DNA of 64,000 nucleotides, from contig JAQNBH010000013.1 in NCBI GenBank assembly GCA_028752905.1, forward strand, positions 25,917,239 to 25,981,238, read 5' to 3'. The notes below the pieces were generated by a model. That model ran no database searches and was not told the origin of the DNA. It was given only the letters and a program-made list of their open reading frames with translations. The stretch comes from Cladorhizidae sp. MBARI D1340-BT2 (taxonomy: Eukaryota > Porifera > Demospongiae > Poecilosclerida > Cladorhizidae). Position 1 is the stretch's first letter; the number at the start of each line of letters is the position of its first letter. This document shows positions 41,331-53,586 of this stretch, piece by piece. A program made the position numbers and the translations under genes.

Positions 41331-42490
41331 TCAAGTTCAGGCTCTTCAGAGTAGCTCCCCAGCAGCCAGGCATGTCCATTCCTCAGTCTCAATTGAACCG
41401 CTCACACTCTGGTGCTAGGCTGATGTGCAATGCCTCCTTCACTAGCAGTTCCTTCTGTCTTCTGGCCTGGTCGAAGATAGTAGCTTCCTCCCACAAAATA
41501 GGATATCCATCCCATGCATGCTCAGCAATTGCAGACTTCATTTTATTATACTTTCTACAGGCATCTTGATGTTCTTTCAATCTTGTTTCCAATCTTCTGA
41601 TCGTCTCCCCTAGTAGTATTTCCCACAGCTACAAGGGATGCAGTACACAACACATGAGTGCATATTAGCTGGTAAAACATCCTTCACTCTGCTTAGTAGT
41701 GTCCTCAGAATTCTTCCCGATCTGCAGACACTTTGATGTTGAACTTCCTGCAGACCCTCCTGATGTCTTCACATATATACCTTCTGCATAAGGAATCACT
41801 ATCATATGATCCACCCCTCATTGTGTACCGTGCATTTAGGTGTTTCTGCAGACGAAAGGTTGATGAAGGCTTGCAGATAACCGTTCTCTATGAAGACATG
41901 TTCTTCCTTCCAAAGGTCCTGGTTATCAATCACTACTCTTCTGGCTCTATCATAAGCTCTTCACCACTCCCCTTTTGATGTGGTTATGGTGATGTGATTT
42001 ACAATCAAGGCACCGGTTGGTATGCATGGGTTTTCTAGTTGCAGTTAGCCTTCCATCTTCCTTTCTGTGTAGATGGCAGTCCAGAAAGGTCAACAATCCG
42101 TCCACTTCTCCATGGTAAACTTTATGGATAGCCTGATGTTGTTCAGATGGTCCAACGACTCATGCTCACTTCACTACTTCACAATGCAGAAGGTTTCATC
42201 CACGTATCTTTTCCAAACCCTTGGCTTCAGTAGGGCAGTTGTGTGTGCCAATTCCTCAAAGAATTCCATATAACTGAACTGCTTAACTAATGGAATCACC
42301 ACAAGAACATGATTTGTTAGATGCATTCAGACCAAACTTGACTTCCTTCCTCTACTTCTAGTCCAGTCTCTGCAGTAGAAAACAGAAGTAGCAATGAGGC
42401 TAGTGAATAGTACAATTCCTGAAAGAGCTTATGAATTTGGAATTACTATTCAACAAACTTTGTCCTCTTTTGTTTGATTGTTCCATCCTA
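41330..42490 (-). mobile_element. Penelope-like element relic (RT and GIY-YIG endonuclease)
   Basis: Read on the minus strand: FFEELAHTTALLKPRVWKRY then VDETFCIVK (RT catalytic block, usually YVDDTF), HLNNIRLSIKFTMEKW and NGYLQAFI. The GIY-YIG region follows: VVYCIPCSCGKYY and RRLETRLKEHQDACRK, then SAIAEHAWDGYPILWEEATI and RRQKELLVKEALHI. RT before GIY-YIG is the standard Penelope order. Several stops and frameshifts, and only the C-terminal part of RT remains. The DD of the RT catalytic box reads DE. Confidence 0.82.
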
Positions 42491-42674
42491 TGCACACAAT
42501 ATATAGAGCATTGCAGGGGATGTTATATCAGGCCTGCAGTATGATATTATGACCAAATTATAAGTATGTAGGTACTATGTTATGAATGCATGTATATATA
42601 TAACTATATAAGATGTTATGTATGCATGTATATATATAAGTGTGTAGAGGAATATATCATGGAGCTCTACTGAC

Positions 42675-45600
42675 CAGGGGTGGATCCAGGAATTTTAGAT
42701 TGGGGGGAGTTGGTGAACTACACGGCCATAGCCTCGGGGGTTTCAATGTTGCCCGGAAATTCTTTCTTTCCTGAATCATGATCAGATCATTAATCATTTT
42801 GCAAGAAAGCACCGTCCTACATTTCTCTTGGCAATTATATAACAAGACATATCATCACCAATATTATTATAACAAGAAATGTAAAATTGAACATGGTATC
42901 CTTTAACCATGCACACTGTACTGTGTAATGAATAAGAATATTTATCAGCTTAAAAGAACAGCAACTAAAGATAAACAGGAAACTATTTTCAGTCAATAAA
43001 TAGTGAAGCTTGAAAGAGCCTTCTCGGGTGACACTGCACAAAAGCATGGCAGATATCATCAACTGACACTCTCACTCCATAGTTCATGGCTATTACAGCA
43101 AGATCGGAAAAGTGTTGTTCAGTCAAAGTCGACCTTGTATATGTCTTTATCCTCCTGAGCAAACTAAATGATCGTTCTGCTTCAGCACTGGTGATAGGCA
43201 GAGTGCAAGCAATGACTAGTAAGCAATGAATGTTTGGAAAGTATCAGAGTCACAAGAGCTAAGAGCTAGGAGAAGATTGTTGGGGATGGTAGCCTCATCT
43301 TTGTCTCGCTTATGCTTCCACAATGATCGCCATCTTCTTAGTTCACTTTTGAAAGACAAGGAACATGGAAGATCTTGTTCCCAGTCATCTAAATGTTGTG
43401 ATAGTTGAACACTCGGATTGCAGTTGAGCACTGAAGGCACAAGGCACAAAAGCATATGACTTTGTTTTCCCTCACCTTGAAATCTTTCCTCCAACTGGTT
43501 AATGAATGAATCCAGCACTCGTATAGCAATGACTCTCTTGTAATGCTCTTTTGCTGATTGACTTGGAGTGTTGCTTCGATTCCGTTGAATGCTTGTCTTT
43601 CTTGGAACACTCTCACTCACACCAAGCCAGTTCAAGTACCTCACAATACCACAAGCAAAAAACGGTGTCGATAGTCTTTCTGAGGGTTTTCAAGCATTCA
43701 ATCGCTTCAGTGACTTTGTTATAGTCATCATATATATCTTGATCTCCTGCTTCTGAAGTTTTGAAGCAAGTATTTTTACTTCATCAAGAACATTCTTGGT
43801 GATTATAAAAACAGCAAGAGTTTGAAAAGAAGAGAGAGCAGCTTTCAGACCTTGTGCTTTCACTCTTGTCTCAGTATCCCAATTCCAGCTCCCATCTGAT
43901 GAGCCTAAATTTGGGTAATCAGTATGGCATCTAAGAAAGTGATAAGTGGCTCATACATTTCAAGAAACATTTCAAAGCATGTATGTCTCTCCACCCATCT
44001 TGTCTTACACATTCCTGGAAGCTTTCTTGCTTTTGAAGAAGGCAAGAATTCATTGTCTGTAAGTTCAAAAAGGTTTTGTCTCTTAGGGCTGTGAGGTGTG
44101 CTTCATTTATAACTAAAATCAAGTTTCGTACTTCCTGAACAAGACATGCTCTGGCAATTGAAAGATTAAGGCAGTGTGAGTAGCAGTGTGTGTACAGAGC
44201 TAGTGGGCTGACCTCCTTGATTTTATATTGGACTCCTGCAATGCTGGATGACAGCACAGATGCTCCATCATAGGCTTGCCCTCTAATTCTACAGTGATCT
44301 AAAGAAACTGAAGGACTAGAAACTGTTTCAAGAATCTTTCTTGAAATGGATGAAGCATTGGCTTGGTCCAAGTAGACAAAGCTAATCAGGCACTCCTTGA
44401 TATGAGGATCAGTGGGGGAGGACAGATCAACATACCTGAAGCACACAGAAAGAATCTCTTGATTGGAATGAGGATCTGTGGCTTCATCAGCAATGATGGT
44501 GAAAGGCAATTTTTTTTCTCGGAGCTGTTCAGTTATATGCTCTCTAATTTTAGATGCATATATGTGAATAACCTCATTTTGAATGGTCTTGCTGGTATAC
44601 TTCACGTTCCTTTTAGCTGAGAGAAGGTGTTTGTGTAGGAGCTTATCTGTCTTAGCCAAAAGCTGAAGTGTGGCTACAAAATTGCCCCTGTTGAGATCTT
44701 CATCTGAGAAATCCACTCTGTAGTCAGAGTGGCCTCTGAATGGTAGTGCTTGCTTTGCCAAAAACTCTACAGCCAAAACTGTTCTCTTCAGCTTGTTGGT
44801 TGCTCTGTTTCAATAGCCTTGTATCTATCCTTTCATCTGTTTGGTTAAAATTTCTGAGAAAAAGGTCTACCCTCTAAGCTGCACGGCAATGCATTTGAGT
44901 CTGATCATGGCATACAAGTACACCATCCTTGCCAAGTGCTTTTGAGTATGGTTTCTGGTATGGGGACAAAACTAACAAACCAGAACGATTGCCAACTCCA
45001 GAAACACTGCCTCTACCCGGCTGCTCTGGAAAAACTATACAATATCTGCAAAGACCACCTGCAAGAACAGTGCTGTATGAAAGCCAAGGAAATTGTACTA
45101 ACCATCCAAGCTGGAAGGATACACTCCAGGTTTTTCTTACTTTGGTAACCTGATGTGAATGAAGATGATCAGAAGAAGAAGGTTTGGAATGATGAGAAAG
45201 ATATTGCTTCTTACGATCATCTGGGATATTATTTGCTAATGACCTAAGCTTATCCCAGTTACCTTGAGCGGCTTCAACTATTGTCCCTATATCCACCTGT
45301 CCACTAGTTGACAGAACTACACTGAGTGATGTAGTCGTCGTATCAATTGTTGCTGAGCATAACTGAGAAACAGTAGTTGGCATTGACAAGGAAGAGCTCG
45401 ATGTAGTGGTTGTGACTGTCATTGATGGTGATTGAACAAATAAATCTATATCAGTTGATGCACTAGAGTTACCATCATCAGCAGTCGTTGACACAGACCC
45501 AGACTCGATTCTACATTAATTAGAAGGCTATTATAAATTGAGCATTCAACTCTTAACCCTTATTGTTCATATACTAGCTGTATATTGTATCTCACCTTTT

Positions 45601-45914
45601 AAAAAAAGTTGTCAGCTGGGTGCAATCCCTGGGTGATGGCCTCTTTCTACTTCCAGACATGGCAATATTGATGGCAGATGCAAAATGAACTATATAGCCA
45701 GCTATTATCATGCACAGCCATATTCCAGGAGTGTGGAATTTCATTCATATTTAACAGTTTGTAGTTTAACCAAAGTGTCTATATCTAACAAGTGTCTACT
45801 TATTCTAACAAAGTGTCTATACTAACAAAGAAACTGGAGGTGGAGCTAGTGTTTAGAACGTTATGGGGGGGTTGCAACCCCAGAAACCCCCCCCCCCCCC
45901 TGGATCCACCCCTG
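42675..45914 (-). mobile_element. hAT element with defined ends and 5-bp target-site duplication
   Basis: Ends CAGGGGTGGATCCAGG (42675) and CTGGATCCACCCCTG (to 45914). CTGAC flanks both sides (42670-42674 and 45915-45919). A run of 14 C lies just inside the right end. Length 3240 bp with one transposase gene. 42491-42674 holds no gene. Confidence 0.88.
42993..45494 (-). pseudogene. hAT transposase (TTF finger, DUF4371, hATC), nearly full length but broken
   Basis: The minus strand starts at 45494 with a Ser/Thr-rich N-terminus. A TTF finger region follows (VLAGGLCRYCIVFP, then LVCHDQTQMHCRAA), then a stop near 44875 and a 1-nt frameshift near 44780. The DUF4371 core reads IIADEATDPHSNQEILSVCF, CRIRGQAYDGASVL and YTHCYSHCLNLSIARACL. 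Another frame break lies near 43930, then the spacer, and finally hATC with LPITSAEAERSFSLLRRIKT at about 43150 and a stop at 42993. It resembles ZMYM1-like domesticated transposases, but intact TIRs and target-site duplication show it is an element. Only a few lesions, so it is younger than the hAT at 23799. Confidence 0.87.
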
Positions 45915-45964
45915 CTGACTCATAGATGACTATGGCACATTAACTACAGAGATGATAAGAGACT

Positions 45965-46455
45965 GACTCGTAGTGGGTACAGGAGACAAAACACTCTCTT
46001 GTAGTGGGTACAGGAGACAAAACACTCTCTTGTAGTGGGTATAGGAGACAAAACACTCTCTTAATGTAGTGGGTCTAGGAGACAAAACACTCTTTTGTAG
46101 TGGGTACAGGAGACAAAACACTGCCTTGTAGTGGGTCTAGGAGACAAAACACTCTCTTGTAGTGGGTCTAGGAGACAAAACACTCTCTTGTAGTGGGTAT
46201 AGGAGATAAAACACTCTCTTGTAGTGGGTCTAGGAGACAAAACACTCTCTGGTAGTGGGTCTAGGAGACAAAACACTCTCTTGTGGTGGGTACAGGAGAC
46301 AAAACACTCCCTTGTAGTGGGTATAGGAGACAAAACACTCGCTTGTAGTGGGTATAGGAGACATCTTGTAGTGGGTTTAGGAGACAAAACACTCTCTTGT
46401 GGGTATAGGAGACAAAACACTCTCTTGTAGTGGGTATAGGAGACAAAACACTCTC
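45965..46455. repeat. 31-bp minisatellite, about 15 copies
   Basis: Unit CTTGTAGTGGGTACAGGAGA plus CAAAACACTCT, with CTA/TA/CA variants. It starts about 50 bp from the right end of the hAT element. On the minus strand it stays open for about 135 codons because 31-bp units cycle through all frames without a stop. Confidence 0.9.
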
Positions 46456-46644
46456 CAAACATCTCCAACTCAACTCAGAGTTAACAAGAAGAAGCCATAT
46501 AAACTCAACAACAACATCCAAAAAAAAATGGAGCAGCAACCTCGATGAGGTACAAAACTCACACAAGAAGTTCACAAGATAAAGGATAATCCCATATTAG
46601 GAGCCACACTAAAAGTAACGCTCATCAAAAGAGCAGGAAATACA

Positions 46645-46950
46645 CACACCCGGCCCCAGCAACCATGCACCACACACCCACACACACCTAGCCCCAGCAA
46701 CCACACACAACACAGCCACACACACCCGGCTCCAGCAACCATGCACAACACACACCCGGCCCCAGCAACCATGCACAATACACCAACACACACCCACACA
46801 CCCACACACACCCGGCCCCAGCAACCATGCACAACACACTCACACACATCCAGCCCCAGCATCCATGCACAACACACCCACACACACCCAGCACCAGCAA
46901 CCATGCACAACACACACACACCCACACCCAGCAACCATGCACCCTGGTCC
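46645..46950. repeat. CA-rich minisatellite, units of about 40 bp
   Basis: Imperfect units combining CCCGGCCCCAGCAACCATGC and ACAACACACCCACACACA. Open frames across it on both strands are artefacts of composition. Confidence 0.85.
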
Positions 46951-48109
46951 CATAACACACCTAGCAACAACACCCATACAAATCCAGCTTAGTCAAACTG
47001 TAATTACGCTCATTGGCGTGATTGTTTGGCTGTTCTATAATGTCTGGCTCTGACTTCCCTGACAAGGGGTGCTTTGTAAACTGAGGAATGGGTTTGGGGA
47101 ATGGAGTGGTGGGCTGTTCTCTTAGTGGTGGTGGTGTGTGTGTGGTAGAGTGTGTGGTTGTGGTGGGTTTTGTTGTTTTGTGCCAGGCATGTGGTGATTA
47201 GCATGCATGCAATGGTGACCCCATTTGTGTGTCACAATGCCATTGGTAGATAGTAGATGCCGCTTATAGTGCTGCAGCAAGGGCCAAAAAAGAGCCTTAT
47301 TTTTCTAGATACCCAAACCAGCACTACCACGTTTTCTAATGTGGCTAATTTTGATCACCTACTATCCCTGTCTATGAAAACCAATGATGACAATGCAGGA
47401 AATGGTGGCATTCTGAGAAAAATGCGATAATTAACCCTGTCCCACTTTAGGATCAGATTGTTGCTTTGTTTTTAAATCATCTATATTTGTACCATGCATG
47501 CCATTTAGTATCACAAATTGAGTTTTCCATAATCAGGTGAATAGTTTTAACTGTCAATGAATGTATTATGCATTCGCACGAATATTCACATGAATATTTA
47601 TTTTGGGAAAATTCCAATTTTTTTTTAAATTACATTATTTCAAATTATTTGTTGTATGTCTATGATTCTAAAAATTGACATACACTGTCTACAAGAACAT
47701 ACACTGTCTACAAGATATGTAAAAGATCTGTTCTTTGATCTTGATTCCCTGATTAGTAGTTACAGTGCTAACAATATTTGGATTGTTCTAGTTGATGCAC
47801 ACTAAACTTTTACATTGGAAGTCTACAGTATAGCTGGTGAACTGTTAGCTGAAGGTGATGCTCTCTAAACTTTGTGATAGCTACTATTATATGGTAAGCT
47901 GAAGTTTAATTATTTACCCCAATCTAGTTTAGATAGTCTAGCTACCTGCTTATTCTTGATGCTTAGTAGCATTATTTCCCCCAAAACTATGCTTAGCATA
48001 ATCTATCATGGCCTAATCATTTGGCAAATTGATGGTGATCAACATTATTTGTTCAGGAAGATCTATATACCTGTAGTCTAGACAAGTCCACCAGCACTGA
48101 ACAGACGAG
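46951..48109. other. No gene recognised
   Basis: A GT-rich part lies at 47070-47190. The rest is AT-leaning, with no coding signal. Confidence 0.5.
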
Positions 48110-50660
48110 ATGGATGTAGAATTCGACACAGCTCCTGTTGCCAAGAAAGCTAGGGAGGAGGATCCAATTAACCCTAATAACTGTGTATTTTGTGCAAAAC
48201 CATTTTCAGCAAAGAACACAGCAGTCACTCCAATTCTGACCAAGCTCTACAGTCTATATTCTCAGCATGCAGAAAAAGGAATGACTCGGTTGGTCTGAAA
48301 CTTTTGGCCAAGATTCTGCTATAATTTCTGGAAAAATAGCATTCAGATATCATAGAGATTGCAAATCAACATATGTAAGCCAAGTACACATCAGAAGAGC
48401 TATAGAAGCAGTTGTTATCCCTGATTTGGTTATGGTTGATCGTGGCAGTGGTAGTTTAGAGCCAAAATTTGAACCTCCAGTGTCCTCTGAGGACATTAAA
48501 CTGCAGAATAATTCACCTGGTGTTGCAAAAGCAAAGGCAGTTGAACTAGCCTATGTCCTTGCAAGGAGTGGTCTCTTCCACCACAAATCTCATGAACAAA
48601 GTACCATGAATGTTCCTCCATGGGGCCCATTCCATGCAACTATGGAGTCAGAAATCTCGACTTCTCTCTCAACTGTGGCTTTCAATCCAATATTAATGGC
48701 CAAACCAATGGTCCCAAGTACTGTTTACACAACCTTAAAGAGAGCGAAGGAAGCAGTTAATTCACTGGGGCAGCACATCTTCTTTGACATGGGATTATTG
48801 ACCAATGCTGCATGGGCTCAGCCTGATGACTTGGATGGCATCATACCATGTGAAGGAGGAATGCAATTACTGATGTCAGTCTTCTCAGCTGTTGGGTGCC
48901 TCTATGGAGATGCAGGCCTGAAGCAGCTACTTTCTGAATCTGGGGTGTATGCTCCTGGCAGCATACAGCAGATGTTGTCTGGGAAAGATTTCGACAGAGC
49001 ACTACATGGTCTTCAACTGGTGGATGAGGCATTGAACAAACGATTTCTGCTTCAGTTCAAAAGTTGGTGTAGCAAACACCAAATCACCTGATCCCAGATG
49101 AAGTCAGTGAAGTGTTCTCAGACATTTCAGAAGACATCCCAATGTCAGAAGTTACAACAGCTCACAGAAGTCATCACAGGCAGGCTCGGCGAACTCATTA
49201 AGCTCTTTCGGGAGCATGGAAGATCTTCCTCCCCAACTTTCCAGTTTTGGGATGATTTTTTTGGTAAAAGTGATGACCCCACTTAAGGTGTTCCTGAGTA
49301 CAACCAGAAATGGGCTCTGGCATGAGAATCAAGGAATAAAGGCTGAGATTCTACTCTCTTGTTTGCAACTAATCGCACAAACTACTCTCATTACCTCCCA
49401 GTCTCACTACTGATGATGAGCAGGCTACCAGCCGAGGTGGAGGCAGTATTTGAACAGGGAGAGTTGGTAGCCAAGCTATCCCAGTGTAAGTTCAATGATG
49501 TCTGGATGTACACTCTGGAGGCAACTGAAAACAAAGCGCTGAAAGGGACTGGAGGAATCATTGGTCTGACATTGCAAGGTCCTGCTCTAGCAAGATGGTT
49601 TCTTTCTCATCCCGTGACAGCACAGTACTCTACAAAGTTCCTAGAAGGCATCTGCTTTGCAGGTCAGAAAAGCAAGAGCAAACAGCCTCACAAACACCAT
49701 GCAGCTGGAAATGCTGCCCAGAAAAGGTGGAATGCAGATGTGGAGAAGATGGCATGTATGTTTGATAGAGCTTATGTTGATACACTCGAACTATCTGCAG
49801 ACTCCTCAGCACACCTAGTCAACTTTGCCACTGGAGCAGTTGCACCACCACTGATTCAGGAGAGCATGACTAGTGCCTTGTCCAAGGGAGCAACAATGGC
49901 AAAAATATTTATTGCTGAGCGCTTCATAGTACCTGAAGGAGCAGATGTTCCCAAGAAGAGCCTGTATGATGCCATCCCAAGATCAACAATCAAGACTATG
50001 ACAGACATGCATAGGAAAGTAAAAGTGCAGCACAAGGATGTGACAATTAATGGTGAAGTGATGTATTTGAGGCTGCTTGCAGTCAATGCTAACAAGAAGG
50101 TGTGACTGAAACGAGTCTTGTTATTCGAGAACTCTCCAGTGCCCCTGAGCTAATTCACAGATGATGGAAACATGATGACCTGTGCAAAATCAGAGTTCAT
50201 GCACAAGCTTGAAGAGATGATACCTGGATAGAAAAGGATGTCGATACAGAGATGCGATGTTGTTATCTATGATGGGCATGCATCCATCCAGATGCTTGGT
50301 GTTCTAAATCAATGGAGAAGGCAACTTTCAAGATTATGGCACAAAGTTCCTTTTCCACATTCTTCAGAGCAGTAAGAACATTTTAGCCAGCAGTAGCCTC
50401 GTTCAGCAAGTGCACATTGTCTTTGACAAGTACTCCAAGGATAGCATCAAAGCTCAAACCCGTGCAAGGAGAGGTGAAGGACAAGGCCATGTCTACCATG
50501 TTAAAGGTGATGCACTCATTCCTCATAACTGGAAACAGTTTTTGACCCATGGAGAGAATAAGGCAAACTTGGCACGGTATTACACAGAGTATACCACAGA
50601 AAATGCACCAGAGATGCTGAAGGAAGAAAAGACTGTCTTTGTCAGTGGTGGTTAAGAAGA
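48110..50660 (+). pseudogene. Decayed member of a large unnamed multi-copy metazoan protein family
   Basis: Plus-strand pieces in order: a Cys-containing start (MDVEFDTAPVAKKA, NNCVFCAKPF), a block with MVPSTVYTTLKRAKEAVNSL and GGMQLLMSVFSAVG (to 49091), TFQFWDDFFG and TNYSHYLPV, then KGTGGIIGLTLQGPALARWF, NFATGAVAPPLI and VMYLRLLAVNANKK (to 50105). Near 50260 comes VIYDGHAS, and finally VHIVFDKYSKDSIKAQTR to about 50655. I recognise this order from long unnamed proteins of cnidarians, molluscs and fish; I do not know an accepted name or function. The C-terminal part of that family resembles PIN/FEN-like nucleases. Four or more frame breaks (about 48295, 49092, 50105, 50330) and truncation at a minisatellite show it is dead. 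No introns. Confidence 0.6.
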
Positions 50661-50714
50661 TCAAGCCTCTTCAATTACAAATGAAGAAGAGAAAGAAGTC
50701 AGTTCTTTGTGCTC

Positions 50715-50950
50715 CAATCCCTAGACATAATCACCACCCAGTCCCTAAGACATAATCCCCACCCGGTCCCTGGACATAATCCCCACCCAGTCCCTAGACA
50801 TAATCCCCACCCGCCCCTAACAAAGCCTAGCCCCCAGTCTACCATAACCTAGCCCCTAGACCTAATTCCCACCCAGCCTCCTGAATCCCAGTCCCCAGAC
50901 ATAATCCCTACCCAGTCCCCAGACATAATCCCTACCCAGTATACCATAAC
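50715..50950. repeat. 24-bp minisatellite
   Basis: About eight to ten units based on AATCCCCACCCAGTCCCTAG then ACAT, diverging rightward. It truncates the preceding pseudogene. Confidence 0.8.
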
Positions 50951-51109
50951 CTCTGCCTAACCTACCAGAACAAAGCCTGCCATAACTCACTCCAAACTCA
51001 CCAAACTACCTACCCTTGCAAATCCAACCCCTTCACAGCACACCACGTTTTTTACAGGTAGAGAAGAAGCCCAAAAATATTGCCCACCACAACAAGTCAA
51101 CCTAAACAG

Positions 51110-52005
51110 CCACAACACCACCAAACAACAACACAATCCTTCATAGCCCACCAAACAACAACACAATCCTTCATAGCCCACCAAACAACAATACAATCCT
51201 TCATAGCTCACCAAACAACAACACAATCCTTCATAGTCCACCAAACAACAATACAATCCTTCATAGCCCACCAAACAACAACACAGTCCTTCATAGCCCA
51301 CCAAACAACAACACAGTCCTTCATAGCCCACCAAACAACAATACAATCCTTCATAGCCCACCAAACAACAACACAATCCTTCATAGACCACCAAACAACA
51401 ATACAATCCTTCATAGCCCACCAAACAACAACACAATCCTTTATAGCCCACCAAACAACAACACAGTCCTTCATAGCCCACCAAACAATACAATCCTTCA
51501 TAGCCCACCAAACAACAATACAGTCCTTCATAGCCCACCAAACAACAATACAATCCTTCATAGCCCACCAAACAACAATACAGTCCTTCATAGCCCACCA
51601 AACAACAACACAATCCTTCATAGCCCGCCAAACAACAATACAATCCTTCATAGCCCACCAAACAACAATACAGTCCTTCATAGCCCACCAAACAACAATA
51701 CAGTCCTTCATAGCCCACCAAACAACAACACAATCCTTCATAGCCCACCAAACAACAATACAATCCTTTATAGCCCACCAAACAACAATACAGTCCTTCA
51801 TAGCCCACCAAACAACAACACAATCCTTCATAGCCCACCAAACAACAATACAATCCTTCATAGCCCACCAAACAATAATACAATCCTTCATAGCCCACCA
51901 AACAACAACACAATCCTTCATAGCCCACCTAACAACAACACAAACCTTCATAGCACCAAACAACAAGACAATCCTTCATAGCACCAAACAACAACACAAT
52001 CCTTA
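51110..52005. repeat. 30-bp minisatellite, about 30 copies
   Basis: Unit CTTCATAGCCCACCAAACAA plus CAATACAATC, with T/C and A/G variants at fixed positions. Because 30 is a multiple of three and the unit lacks stops in several frames, long frames run on both strands (10-residue repeats such as TTTQSFIAHQ or VGYEGLYCCL). I regard these as non-coding. Confidence 0.92.
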
Positions 52006-52689
52006 AGCCCACCTCTCATCCAAAACAGACAGTAACTCACGTACTAAACTGGGGATTGAAGTTCTGCATCACATCAAACAAAGCAAAGAACTCTGCAGAG
52101 TGTATCCCCACTCCCCACCCACACACACACATATTACACGACTAAGAATAATAGAACACTTTAGAAGAACCCCAGCAGCTACACAAGACACCATTTGCCC
52201 CTAAAAGCAAATGGCCACCACCAAAGGTAGTAAAATATTCGATAAATACTTTGAAAGAGCAACAGAAAGAATCTCCGCCCAACACAAGTCCAACATGTCT
52301 GCCATGGAAATGATCCCTCTTAAAGATACATCTATAACTATATAATCTGCTGACAAAGGTCCTGCATAATAGTAGAGGACACAGAAAACTACATAAGAAA
52401 TTGTATAGAACACCTCAAGAAGACAAACATTTACCAGGCAATAGCACACGACTACACACTATCACTAGCAAAACCAATCAACAACTTGCACAGCAAATGC
52501 ACTCGAATAAACAAATAGACAACATAACTAAAACTTACCTCACACTACACGAAAACACAAGGACACAGAAATTATACTTCCTTAAAAAAACCCAATGTCA
52601 ATCAGGCCAATTGTCTCGGGATGCTAAGCTCCCACTGAGAAACTTTCATGCATGCTAGACTAGCTACGTATGTACTAAAAAAAGGCCAT

Positions 52690-52845
52690 AAGCTTCATAC
52701 CCTCATATATATAAGACACCAAACATGCATGGTAGACTATGCACTAAAAGCATCACACCCTCATATATATATAAGACACCAAACATGCATGGTAGACTAT
52801 GCACTAAAAGCATCACACCCTCATATATATAAGACACCAAGGATT
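52690..52845. repeat. Tandem repeat of about 60 bp inside the Penelope relic
   Basis: About two and a half copies of CCTCATATATATAAGACACC AAACATGCATGGTAGACTAT GCACTAAAAGCATCACA. The first copies are almost identical, so this is a recent expansion. Confidence 0.88.
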
Positions 52846-53427
52846 TTGTAAACATACTAGAACGAACCCTAACCTCCAGAACCACACCCTCTGCTCTCTA
52901 CCTAAATATTGCACGAAGGCATCACAAAAACACTGGACTACTTGTACACACACTTCCCAAGTGAGCACACACCTAGAAAAAGGCTTGAAGACTGAATTAA
53001 ACTAATCCTAATACACAACACCTCCACCTTTGCAGGAAACATGTATAAAAAGTATGCGGAACAGCCATGGCAACAAAATTGCCACCCACCTTTGCCAACA
53101 TCCTTATGGCATCCATAGAGGAGGAGTTCCTAACCAGCCAAACTAAATAACCCCTCCTCTGGAAGAGATAACTAGATGACATTGCTGTCATTTGGATGGG
53201 AGATGCAGCACAGCTAGAAAGAAAAGCTAAACTCAACCTACACCACCACCAACTCAAGTTCACATTAGAACACCAAGGTGATGCAGTGAACATCTTAGAC
53301 ACAACCATCTTCAAAGGGAATAGGCTCAGAACAACAGGCACTAGACGTAAAACCACACCCACTCCAAGCCCCCCCAACAAGTCCAATACACACACCACCA
53401 CTCCTGACACCCCAGACACATGTCCCC

Positions 53428-53572
53428 AGCTCTATTAGCCCTAGCCCTAGTCAAGCTCTATTAGCCCTAGCCCTAGCCAAGCTCTATTAGCCCTAGCCCT
53501 AGCTAGCCAAGCTCTATTAGTCCTAGTCCTAGCCAAGCTCTAGTCCTAGCCAAGCTCTAGTAAAAGGGGAAG
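53428..53572. repeat. 26-bp tandem repeat carrying CCCTAGCCCTAG
   Basis: Five to six degenerating units of AGCTCTATTAGCCCTAGCCC TAGCCA. It interrupts the Penelope relic next to the LTR-like element. Confidence 0.85.
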
Positions 53573-53586
53573 TAATTAGAGTCCTT

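Noticed and set aside
42675..45914. A domesticated ZMYM1-like host gene
   Set aside because: Intact inverted ends with a target duplication, plus a stop and frameshifts, show a transposon copy and not a host gene.
46061..46973. Cys/Val-rich and VFCLLYP-type frames over the 31-bp and CA-rich minisatellites
   Set aside because: Repeat artefacts; the apparent residues simply repeat with the DNA unit.
51110..52005. CRISPR-like array
   Set aside because: Units are contiguous, with no unique spacers between them, and the genome is animal.
50987..52006. Open frames of about 250-313 codons on both strands in the 30-bp array
   Set aside because: Pure minisatellite translation. Several frames on both strands are open at once, which real selection on one protein would not produce.
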